From Alphaproteobacteria bacterium (lineage in GTDB: Bacteria; Pseudomonadota; Alphaproteobacteria; UBA6615), in assembly GCA_029243445.1 (NCBI GenBank), contig JAQWSA010000126.1, positions 1 through 17,727 on the forward strand: a stretch of 17,727 bases of DNA. The letters run 5' to 3'. This document shows positions 1 through 7,271 of the stretch, piece after piece. The position numbers and the translations under genes were made by a program. Below the pieces are notes generated by a model. It was given only the letters and a program-made list of their open reading frames with translations. It was not told the origin of the DNA and did not search any database. How positions within the stretch are numbered: position 1 is the first letter of the stretch; each line of letters begins with the position of its first letter.

Positions 1-973
1 GTTGCGAGGCATTGGTATGTCAAACACTATCGAGCACGCAGCTGATGCTGGAATAGAGACATCAGAGATTCGTTTTGATCCAGGGGGGGCGGTGACCATA
101 GTTTCTGGTGCAATTTCTCATGGACAAGGACATTATACTACTCAAACTCAGATACTAGTAGATCAGTTGGGCGTTGATCCAGAGTTAGTAAATTATATTC
201 AGGGCGATACAGATAAGGTTGCCTTCGGCGTCGGTACGGGAGGGTCTCGATCTACAACAATGAGTGGCAGTGCTATTGTATCTGTCTCGAATAAAATTCG
301 TGAAAAAGCCCTCAAATTAGCTGCACACCTTTTAGAATCTTCCGAGGAAGATATAAATTTTTCGGAGGGGGTTTTTAAGGTAGTAGGAACAGACCGTATG
401 CTTGGCATTCATGAAGTCGCTAGGGCATCTTTTGATGTTAATAAATTACCGACTTATATGGAACCAGGTCTTTATGAAACAGCTACATATCGGTCACCCG
501 GGGGAAACTTTCCTAACGGCTGCCATATATGTGAATTAGAGGTAGATCCCGAGACCGGATTTGTAGATGTTTTAGGTTATTTTGTAGTTGATGATGTTGG
601 TACAGTAGTAAATCCTTTGCTTCTTGAAGGACAGATCATGGGGGGAATTTCCCAAGGGATGGGACAAGTACTTATGGAAGATAAAACGTATGATGCAAAT
701 ACGGGCCAAGTTTTATCTGGATCCTTCATGGATTATAGTATGCCGCGCGCAGATGATTTCTGCAGTGTTGTAATTGAGAATAATGCAGTACCAACTTCTA
801 TGAATCCTCTTGGTGTAAAGGGAGCTGGTGAGGCGGGAGCGGTTGGCGCTTTATCAGCAGGTGTAAACGCTATAGTTAATTCTCTCTCAATATATGGAAT
901 TAGCCATATTGATACGCCGGCAACGCCTTACAGAATTTGGCAATCTATTCAACGGGCTTGTGCGGAAACATAG
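1..973 (+). CDS. Molybdopterin-binding large subunit, xanthine dehydrogenase/CoxL family (5' truncated by window)
   Basis: This is the C-terminal 323 or so residues of a molybdenum hydroxylase catalytic subunit. The family is normally about 750-800 aa, so around 450 N-terminal residues lie upstream of the window. The reading frame is open at the left edge, so the TTG at base 2 is an internal Leu codon and not a start. Visible family marks are the Gln-rich cofactor loop SHGQGH (about residues 39-44 of the fragment), the PNGCH segment also present in the second copy, and near the C-terminus GVKGAGEAG, whose Glu (about residue 277) aligns with the catalytic Glu of the family. The enzyme would hydroxylate a heterocycle, aldehyde or similar substrate with water as oxygen donor, passing electrons to FeS and FAD subunits. 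Those partner subunits are not in the window and may be upstream. It is clearly paralogous to the gene at 7272-9599, at somewhat over half identity in the C-terminal 150 residues. It ends in TAG and converges on selB. Confidence 0.93.
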   Translation, partial: LRGIGMSNTIEHAADAGIETSEIRFDPGGAVTIVSGAISHGQGHYTTQTQILVDQLGVDPELVNYIQGDTDKVAFGVGTGGSRSTTMSGSAIVSVSNKIREKALKLAAHLLESSEEDINFSEGVFKVVGTDRMLGIHEVARASFDVNKLPTYMEPGLYETATYRSPGGNFPNGCHICELEVDPETGFVDVLGYFVVDDVGTVVNPLLLEGQIMGGISQGMGQVLMEDKTYDANTGQVLSGSFMDYSMPRADDFCSVVIENNAVPTSMNPLGVKGAGEAGAVGALSAGVNAIVNSLSIYGISHIDTPATPYRIWQSIQRACAET

Positions 974-1023
974 CTGTATAAAGGAATGATGGGTTCTTGT
1001 TAATTTATTATAGATTATAGTAT

Positions 1024-2952
1024 CTATTTATTGTCCTCATTTCTTTGAAATATTTCTCGGGCTGGTTTAACTAGGGTGCGTATGTTTCCCGAGCGCTTTG
1101 ATAGCCCGCAACGGTCAAAATATTCTAATAACTCTATCGTCAAATTCCTTCCCATACCTGCTTGATCACGAAATTTACTAGGGGTTACCCCATCGACTAG
1201 TTCTTTTGACAAAACCTCAAATTTGTAGGCTAGTTCGGTCAAGGAATCACGTTCGTAGAATCTGTTTTTGCTTATCTGTATCGCTAAACCTAAATTAGTA
1301 ACTCGATGCAAGAATCGGTTGAGATTATCTGGTTGTATATTTATTTTTTTTGCTAAATCATGAATTACAGGCGGTTGGTTTGGGTTTCTAATTAGTAATG
1401 GAAGAACAATCATCCATAATTTCTCATCCTCTGGACTTAACTGTATTCTTTTGTTTGGTAGATGTAGCAGCGTCCCCTCACTATTTACGCTGCCGTCAGT
1501 GAGCAAAACATTTATTAGGCCATGAAAAATACTTTCGGGAATATTATTAATTAAGGTTTTGCGCAATTGGCTAATGCCCGGCCCTAATATGTCGGTATGC
1601 TTATTATGGTAAAGGTCTAGGGCAGCCAAAGTATCAATTTTTAGTTGTTGCCAAGTCATCTTATGGAATGCAGTTTTTGATTGGGTGTTACCTATTATTA
1701 TCGCTTTATTTTTATCTATAATTTTATTTATTTGATCATCTGTTAAATTACGATTTACGGAAAATCTATTTACGTCTAGACCTAAGTTAGATAATTTTAA
1801 GGAACTATTAAAAGCAATATTATTATCATTAGTATTGAGAGCCTTAAGCATTGCTATTCGATTTGGGTGTGACCTTCTACGCCTTGGAGGAAATATATCA
1901 ATTATATGTCCTCCACCAAGTGTTCTTTGGGCCGATTGGTCACGGATTATAAAACGATCTAGAGACAAAGCACTGATCTGCGAATCTAATACTATCTGTG
2001 CCAAAGATTTTGAGCCAGGATCTATGGCATTACTTTCGAGGATAGCAATATGTCCGGTAACGTGGGCAGCACCAAGATGAAGATGAACTGGTGTCCAATG
2101 GCGTAGAGGGCGAATTTCTGTATCTAGGATATGTAACTCGGTATCAATTTTACTAACTGGAGTTATATCTGATGATGAAACTAGCCAGTCTCCTCGGTTG
2201 ACAACTGCTTTGTCTATATTACTCAAGTTAATGGCACAACGTTGCCCGGTGCTGCCTTTGTTGGATTTTTTGTTGTTTGAATGTATTTCTCTTATTCTAG
2301 CTTTTTGCCCTGTACTTGATAGAAAAACTTGTGATCCAACTTCAATAAACCCGGAAAAAACTGTACCTGTAACCACCAGTCCTGCTCCTGCAATCGTGAA
2401 AGCCCTGTCGATAGCGAGGCGAAAGTTACCGGATGTAATTTTTTCTGAGTAATTATTAGCAACATTATAAAGGTGATTAGATAGCTCTTTCACACCCTCA
2501 CCGGTAACTGCAGAAACCGGAAAAATAGGACTGTTAACTAAATCCGTCGAATCTAGTAAAGAGTTAATAGCCGCGGTAACTTCGGTTAAACGACCCGTGT
2601 TTACGCGATCAATTTTAGTAAGTGCTATGACACACTGTTTTATACCAAGTAAATTTAGTATTGACAGATGCTCTCGGGTTTGTGGCATTGGTCCATCATC
2701 TGCTGCTATAACCAGCATTGAATAGTCGATTCCTGTTACTCCTGCTAGCATGTTTCCTATGAATCGTTCATGACCTGGAACGTCCACAAAACCCAAAACT
2801 TTATTTTGGCTCAATCTGTGATATGCAAACCCTAGATCAATAGTCATTCCCCGTTTTTTTTCTTCAGGCAAACGATCAGCGTTTATACCTGTTATAGCTC
2901 TTACTAGTAGAGTTTTTCCGTGATCAATATGGCCAGCAGTAGCTACGATCAT
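1024..2952 (-). CDS. selB: Selenocysteine-specific translation elongation factor SelB
   Basis: SelB is the specialised EF-Tu-like GTPase that delivers Sec-tRNA(Sec) to in-frame UGA codons by binding the SECIS hairpin of selenoprotein mRNAs. The 642-aa length is close to the bacterial norm of about 610-640. The G domain shows G1 GHIDHGKT (7-14), the switch-I region [11 protein letters not shown] (34-44), G3 DVPGHERF (57-64) and G4 TKID (112-115). EF-Tu-like beta-barrel domains follow, and the C-terminal ~250 residues have the low-similarity pattern expected of the winged-helix RNA-binding repeats. The ATG overlaps the TGA stop of selA in an ATGA junction, so translation is probably coupled, as in the classic selAB operon. 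The stop is TAG. No truncation or missing G-motif is visible. The only alternative would be another EF-Tu paralogue, which the selA context and the winged-helix extension argue against. Confidence 0.97.
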   Translation of the reverse strand: MIVATAGHIDHGKTLLVRAITGINADRLPEEKKRGMTIDLGFAYHRLSQNKVLGFVDVPGHERFIGNMLAGVTGIDYSMLVIAADDGPMPQTREHLSILNLLGIKQCVIALTKIDRVNTGRLTEVTAAINSLLDSTDLVNSPIFPVSAVTGEGVKELSNHLYNVANNYSEKITSGNFRLAIDRAFTIAGAGLVVTGTVFSGFIEVGSQVFLSSTGQKARIREIHSNNKKSNKGSTGQRCAINLSNIDKAVVNRGDWLVSSSDITPVSKIDTELHILDTEIRPLRHWTPVHLHLGAAHVTGHIAILESNAIDPGSKSLAQIVLDSQISALSLDRFIIRDQSAQRTLGGGHIIDIFPPRRRRSHPNRIAMLKALNTNDNNIAFNSSLKLSNLGLDVNRFSVNRNLTDDQINKIIDKNKAIIIGNTQSKTAFHKMTWQQLKIDTLAALDLYHNKHTDILGPGISQLRKTLINNIPESIFHGLINVLLTDGSVNSEGTLLHLPNKRIQLSPEDEKLWMIVLPLLIRNPNQPPVIHDLAKKINIQPDNLNRFLHRVTNLGLAIQISKNRFYERDSLTELAYKFEVLSKELVDGVTPSKFRDQAGMGRNLTIELLEYFDRCGLSKRSGNIRTLVKPAREIFQRNEDNK

Positions 2953-4349
2953 TTTATTTTAAGCATGGAAATCTGTTTTAAAAATTCATTTTCATTTTCA
3001 AGGCATCTAAGGTCTAGCCATAAACTGTCATTATGCACTCGACCTATAATAGGAGCTGGAAGGGCGCGCAGACTAGTAGTAATTTCTTTTAGGGCTTTAC
3101 CTTTCCCGCGTTTTTTATGAGGCGTAAGTTTCACTGCAAAACTATTTAGATTTTCTATAGGTAAAGATCCACTGCCTATTTGCCCCAGGGTTTTTGCCCC
3201 GGTAATCTCATAATTTTCGCCTAATATTTTTATTAGTGGTGGTATTAACCTTTCGGAAAGAGCTTTTAATTCCTCAACTGAACGGGTAAGCATTCTGAGT
3301 GTTGGCAACTTTTTGGCTAATTTATCTGGATTTTTATATAGGCGTAATGTAGCTGCTAGTGCGGCAATTGTGAACTTATCGCAGCGCATTGCCCTTTTAA
3401 GCGGGTTCTTTTTAAGTTTGGCAATCAAATTACCATTTCCAACTATTATACCTGACTGTGGACCGCCAAGAAGTTTATCACCAGAAAATGTTACTAAGTC
3501 CGCTCCGGATACTATAGATTCATTTGGTGTGGGTTCATGCTGTAAACCATAGTATCGTAAGTCGACTAATGTGCCACTACCGAGATCCACAACAAATGGT
3601 AAATTATGCTTATGAGCCAGATTCGCAAGTTCATTTTCTGACACCACATTAGTGAAACCTTCAACTTTATAGTTTGATGTATGTACTGACATAAAAAATG
3701 CAGTTCTTGAGTTAATTGCTGCTTCATAATCTGCAATGTGGGTGCGATTAGTTGTACCAACTTCTACCAAACGGCAACCAGATCGAGACATTATGTCTGG
3801 AATACGAAACGAACCCCCTATTTCAATCAGTTCTCCTCGTGACACGGGAACTTCTTTCCGCAGAGCAAGTGTATTTAGAATAAGCACAACAGCGGCAGCA
3901 TTGTTGTTTACTAATGTTGCTGCTTCCGCGCCGGTCAAGGAGCAGATTATATCTTCTATATGACTATCCCGATCTCCTCTGCGTCCGGTATGGAGGTCAT
4001 ACTCTAGGTTGCTTGCCCCGGAGGCGACATCGTTAATTGCATTGATTGCTTCAGTTGCTAAAACTGCACGACCCAAATTGGTGTGTAATACAGTTCCAGT
4101 TAAATTAAATACTGGTTTAAAGGTTGGGGCTTCTATTTTAGCCAGTTGAGCAGAAACTAGTGCTATTATTCTAGCCTCTTCTATACAAAAATGTTTTTCT
4201 CGGCTCTGGGCTATTTCTTCGCGTATATTAGCTAATATTTCACGTATGACTTCTGTGGTTAGCTTTCTACCATGGGCCTCTATAAGCACTTTCATTGGTT
4301 CCAATATCAACAATGAATTGACGGAAGGTAGTATCGAGTGCTTTGACAT
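2949..4349 (-). CDS. selA: L-seryl-tRNA(Sec) selenium transferase SelA
   Basis: SelA is the PLP-dependent enzyme that converts Ser-tRNA(Sec) to Sec-tRNA(Sec) using selenophosphate. From the chosen ATG the protein is 466 aa; E. coli SelA is 463. The PLP lysine is in FSGDKLLGGPQSG (Lys292). Upstream are the family segments NLTGTVLHTNLGRA, YDLHTGRRGDRD, NNNAAAV and the pre-lysine VVDLGSGTL. The reading frame extends 12 bases further to a TTG at 4361. I prefer the ATG at 4349 because it is the stronger start and has a GAAAGA element 4 bases upstream (4354-4359), although that site is weak. The stop TGA overlaps the selB ATG. The 261-base AT-rich spacer upstream is shared with a divergent monooxygenase gene. 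The selenophosphate synthetase gene selD and the tRNA gene selC are not in this window. Confidence 0.97.
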   Translation of the reverse strand: MSKHSILPSVNSLLILEPMKVLIEAHGRKLTTEVIREILANIREEIAQSREKHFCIEEARIIALVSAQLAKIEAPTFKPVFNLTGTVLHTNLGRAVLATEAINAINDVASGASNLEYDLHTGRRGDRDSHIEDIICSLTGAEAATLVNNNAAAVVLILNTLALRKEVPVSRGELIEIGGSFRIPDIMSRSGCRLVEVGTTNRTHIADYEAAINSRTAFFMSVHTSNYKVEGFTNVVSENELANLAHKHNLPFVVDLGSGTLVDLRYYGLQHEPTPNESIVSGADLVTFSGDKLLGGPQSGIIVGNGNLIAKLKKNPLKRAMRCDKFTIAALAATLRLYKNPDKLAKKLPTLRMLTRSVEELKALSERLIPPLIKILGENYEITGAKTLGQIGSGSLPIENLNSFAVKLTPHKKRGKGKALKEITTSLRALPAPIIGRVHNDSLWLDLRCLENENEFLKQISMLKIK

Positions 4350-4361
4350 TTTGTCTTTCAA

Positions 4362-4622
4362 AATTATTTTTAGTTTTTAGAATAGAGTTATTGCATTAAA
4401 TAATTATATGACCTTATTTGTAACCAAAGATTCAGGAGACGATAATACTACTTAAGCTAAATAGTAAATATAAACTATTACTAACTTTTTACTCTTACTA
4501 GGTTTTTATAATTGCCGCCATAAATTTTAACACTCATATATTAAGTTCTTTAAAAAAGGATAGTTTTTTTAATAATTATATCCCATATTTTGATAATATT
4601 AATAACTTATTAGGTAATCAGA
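4362..4622. other. AT-rich divergent spacer between selA and the LLM monooxygenase gene
   Basis: This 261-base spacer is very AT-rich and must carry the promoters of selAB (leftward) and the monooxygenase (rightward). I see no tRNA, in particular no selC with its GGTTCRAATCC-type T arm, and no convincing small ORF. A weak dyad, AATAGT (4460-4465) and ACTATT (4474-4479), is present. The composition makes -10-like hexamers ubiquitous, so I do not assign a specific promoter. Confidence 0.5.
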
Positions 4623-5642
4623 ATGGTTGATCTTAGTATACTCGATCAGACTCCAGTGCGCGCTGGTGGTACACCTGCCCAAGCAATTGATGAGACTATT
4701 AGACTTGCACAGACAGCTGAAACGCTAGGGTATAACCGGTATTGGTTGGCCGAGCATCACGGAACAGATGGTTTTGCCGGGTCTTCTCCAGAAATTATGA
4801 TTACCCGGGTTGCTGCGGCGACTAATCGTATTAGGGTTGGATCAGGCGGGGTTATGCTAAGCCATTATAGTCCCTTGAAGGTCGCGGAGAATTTTGCGCT
4901 CCTTGAAAATATGTTTCCTAATAGAATTGACCTTGGCATAGGACGAGCTCCAGGTAGTGACGGCATAACCGCTGCTGCTTTAGCATATGGAAATCAAATG
5001 GGAATAGAGTATTTTCCCACTAAAATTGCTGATATGACAGCGTTTTTAGCTGGTCAACCTCCCGTATCGGAGCCATTTAAAAATGTGAGAGCTACTCCTC
5101 TAGCTCCTTCTTTACCCGAGGTCTGGTTATTAGGTTCGAGTGATCAAAGTGCTGCATATGCCGCCCATTTTGGGTTAGCTTATTCTTTTGCACATTTTAT
5201 AACTCCACATGAAAGTGAAGCTTTAATTAATCAATATCGAAAAAATTTTCGTCCTTCACCTGTTATGAAAGAGCCGCGAGTTAATCTTGGTGTATTTGTT
5301 ATATGTGCAGATACAACTGAGGAGGCAGAATATTTAGCGACCAGTCGTGACTATTGGCGTCTCAAGTTAGGTCAAGGTCAACATTTACCTTATATATCTC
5401 CCGATGAGGCATTGAGCTATACATATACTCAGCAGGAGCTTTCTTTGATAGAACAAAGCAAGGCTAATAGGTTTGTTGGAGATCCAAACTACGTTAAAGG
5501 ACAGCTAGAAGAACTTGCAGCCTGTCATTCTGCAGACGAGCTTGTAATTCTTACAATTACCTACGATTTTGAAGCAAGATTACACTCTTATGAGTTGATT
5601 GCCGAGGCATTTGGACTAAAGAGTCGGCAAATCGCCGCCTAA
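4623..5642 (+). CDS. LLM class flavin-dependent oxidoreductase (YhbW/MsnO8-like)
   Basis: This is a 339-aa single-domain member of the bacterial-luciferase-like TIM-barrel superfamily. These are FMN- or F420-dependent monooxygenases, and the YhbW/MsnO8 branch uses reduced FMN supplied by a separate reductase. The N-terminus has the typical SILDQTPVR opening, then the substrate/flavin segment RYWLAEHHG (about residues 39-47), the RIRVGSGGVML strand (about 69-79), the LGIGRAPGSDG loop (about 105-115) characteristic of this subgroup, and LPEVWLLGSSDQSA. The length is normal for the family. A weak TAGGTAA-like ribosome site precedes the ATG. The gene stands alone: it diverges from selAB and converges on the cupin gene, with 21 bases between stops. 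No flavin reductase lies next to it. The substrate cannot be read from sequence; many relatives are annotated only as alkanal-monooxygenase-like. Confidence 0.9.
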   Translation: MVDLSILDQTPVRAGGTPAQAIDETIRLAQTAETLGYNRYWLAEHHGTDGFAGSSPEIMITRVAAATNRIRVGSGGVMLSHYSPLKVAENFALLENMFPNRIDLGIGRAPGSDGITAAALAYGNQMGIEYFPTKIADMTAFLAGQPPVSEPFKNVRATPLAPSLPEVWLLGSSDQSAAYAAHFGLAYSFAHFITPHESEALINQYRKNFRPSPVMKEPRVNLGVFVICADTTEEAEYLATSRDYWRLKLGQGQHLPYISPDEALSYTYTQQELSLIEQSKANRFVGDPNYVKGQLEELAACHSADELVILTITYDFEARLHSYELIAEAFGLKSRQIAA

Positions 5643-5663
5643 TAGGTTAAACAGTTTTACGTT

Positions 5664-6230
5664 TTATAGGCCGGCTGTAAAATTCATGCTGGTATGTGTC
5701 TCAATTGCTTCTTTTACTTCGTTGCCAAAAATTTTTACTAGCTTTTCGCCAATTTTATGAGTGTATGCAACGTCCGACTGATCGCTACCCATTATTATAA
5801 CGAAAAGTAGTGCAATGTTTCCATCAATATTTTTAAAAGCTCGAGTTACCCCCAAAGGCACATCAATCATATCATGCTGCTCTAGTATTGTACTGTACTG
5901 TCCTTCATCACCCCAACTTACTTCAAATCTACCTGTCAAACAAAAAAATATTTCATGTGTATTCATATGTGCGTGAAGCATTGGGCCATTTCCGGGTGGG
6001 CATTCTGCGATAGTTATGGATAAACCTGGAGGCCCTGCTGCCGCAGCGAATTGGTGCGAGCCAGCTGCACTTCCTGGAGCTAATAACGAATAGAGTGTTT
6101 TAGCTGTAAGCATCTCATAGGCTTCGTTTGGAATGCCAAGATCTTTATACAACCCTTGTTTAGGTTTCAGGTCTTTGAACCTTACAATATGATTTTCCAT
6201 TTCTTCAGGACAGATGTTTATAGTTTTCAT
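5664..6230 (-). CDS. Cupin-domain protein, last gene of the Mo-hydroxylase operon
   Basis: This is a 188-aa single-cupin protein. Cupin motif 1 is complete with exact spacing: Gly80, His86, His88, Glu93 and Gly100. Motif 2 is Pro125, Gly127 and Asn134, but the usual metal-binding His at position 130 is Arg, so only three of the four canonical metal ligands remain. Some cupins bind metal with three ligands and some have lost catalysis, so either a dioxygenase/isomerase-type enzyme or a binding/regulatory cupin is possible. The ATG at 6230 is supported by AAGAGGAA a few bases upstream. It lies 21 bases after the MDR reductase gene and is very probably co-transcribed with it and with the molybdenum hydroxylase. 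It has no signal peptide, so it is cytoplasmic. The specific function is unknown. Confidence 0.85.
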   Translation of the reverse strand: MKTINICPEEMENHIVRFKDLKPKQGLYKDLGIPNEAYEMLTAKTLYSLLAPGSAAGSHQFAAAAGPPGLSITIAECPPGNGPMLHAHMNTHEIFFCLTGRFEVSWGDEGQYSTILEQHDMIDVPLGVTRAFKNIDGNIALLFVIIMGSDQSDVAYTHKIGEKLVKIFGNEVKEAIETHTSMNFTAGL

Positions 6231-6251
6231 AAATATTTCCTCTTAAAATAT

Positions 6252-7244
6252 TTAATTATTCATAGAAATAATTATGTTTCCGTTGGCTTTTCCGGACTGT
6301 AGTTTTAGGTGGGCATCTGCTGTTTCGGATAAAGAAAAAACCTTATCAACTGGGTGATATGCATTACCAGCGTCCAGCCATTTATTTATATCACGAATAG
6401 CATGACGGAATGCTGCTTCAGGTATTTGGTACATGAAAACCCATCGCAAATTTGCATTGCGTTGCATAAATCCGTAAAAATCCAACATTGGGTCAGGTCT
6501 CTTATCTGATGCATAACATGCGATAGTGCCATGCGTGTTCAATACTTCGAGTATTGTTGGCTGATTTACTCCGAAGGCAACCTCAACAATGTGATCGACA
6601 CCGGTGCCTTTTGTAATAGTAGAAATCCGTTTTACTACATTTTGCTTTTTATAATTAATGATTGCATCTGCCCCTGCCATCTTTGCCTGTTTGGCCTTAG
6701 AGGTAGAACTTACAGTTGCGATAACTAGACTTGCACCCCCCCATTTTGCAAGTTGTATTGCATAATTACCTACTGCACCTGCTCCTCCCGTTATGAGAAC
6801 TGTTTTACCTTTGATAGGACCATCGGCAAATAGACAGCGATGAGCGGTTATGGCCGGTATGCCAATACAAGCACCGTGTAACAAACTCATTTTTTTGGGC
6901 ATAGGAACTGCTTGGCGAGCTGGTAAAGATATATATTCCGCACAAGTACCAAAAGGCCTTTGCCATTGCCCACTCCAAATCCACACCTTCTCTTTAAGGC
7001 GAGATTTTGATACCCCTTTTCCAACCTGATCGATTACTCCGGAGCCGTCACTATGAGGTATTATTGTAGGATATGCATGGAGTTGACCACCAAAACCCTG
7101 GCGTCTTTTTATATCAGTTGGATTTAGGCCTGAATAAGCAATTTTTATACGGACTTCGCCAGGTTTGGCATTAGGGGTGTCAATATCCCCGACTTTAATA
7201 ACTCTTCTAGCTGGTCCTTGTTTATTGTACCAGGCTGCTTTCAT
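6252..7244 (-). CDS. Zinc-free MDR family NADPH:quinone/alkene oxidoreductase
   Basis: This 330-aa protein is of the medium-chain dehydrogenase/reductase superfamily, quinone oxidoreductase branch. The N-terminal GroES-like domain has the signature segment YSGLNPTDIKRRQG (about 37-50). The Rossmann domain has the nucleotide-binding loop GGAGAVG (153-159) preceded by KTVLIT. The catalytic and structural zinc cysteines of alcohol dehydrogenases are absent, as expected for this branch. Such enzymes reduce quinones or C=C bonds of enones with NADPH. A strong AGGAGG lies 8 bases before the ATG. The gene is 27 bases downstream of the molybdenum hydroxylase gene and 21 bases upstream of the cupin gene, so the three form one operon. 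A role in reducing an unsaturated intermediate made by the hydroxylase is plausible but is inference. Confidence 0.92.
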   Translation of the reverse strand: MKAAWYNKQGPARRVIKVGDIDTPNAKPGEVRIKIAYSGLNPTDIKRRQGFGGQLHAYPTIIPHSDGSGVIDQVGKGVSKSRLKEKVWIWSGQWQRPFGTCAEYISLPARQAVPMPKKMSLLHGACIGIPAITAHRCLFADGPIKGKTVLITGGAGAVGNYAIQLAKWGGASLVIATVSSTSKAKQAKMAGADAIINYKKQNVVKRISTITKGTGVDHIVEVAFGVNQPTILEVLNTHGTIACYASDKRPDPMLDFYGFMQRNANLRWVFMYQIPEAAFRHAIRDINKWLDAGNAYHPVDKVFSLSETADAHLKLQSGKANGNIIISMNN

Positions 7245-7271
7245 GTTTTAGGCCTCCTATAATAAATGGGT

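Noticed and set aside
1010..1027. ATAGAT/ATCTAT hairpin between the first gene and selB
   Set aside because: It has a 6-bp weak stem, no T tract, and overlaps the selB stop, so it is not credible as a terminator.
4361..4361. TTG start for SelA, 12 bases upstream of the ATG
   Set aside because: It adds four residues with no better ribosome site; the ATG at 4349 has GAAAGA upstream and gives a length matching known SelA.
4362..4622. Possible selC tRNA gene beside selA
   Set aside because: No T-arm consensus, no paired acceptor ends and no suitable GC-containing stems on either strand; the spacer is almost pure AT.
5653..5684. AGTTTTAC/GTAAAATT pairing between the LLM and cupin stops
   Set aside because: The loop is 16 bases, the stem includes a G-U pair, and no T tract follows on either strand.
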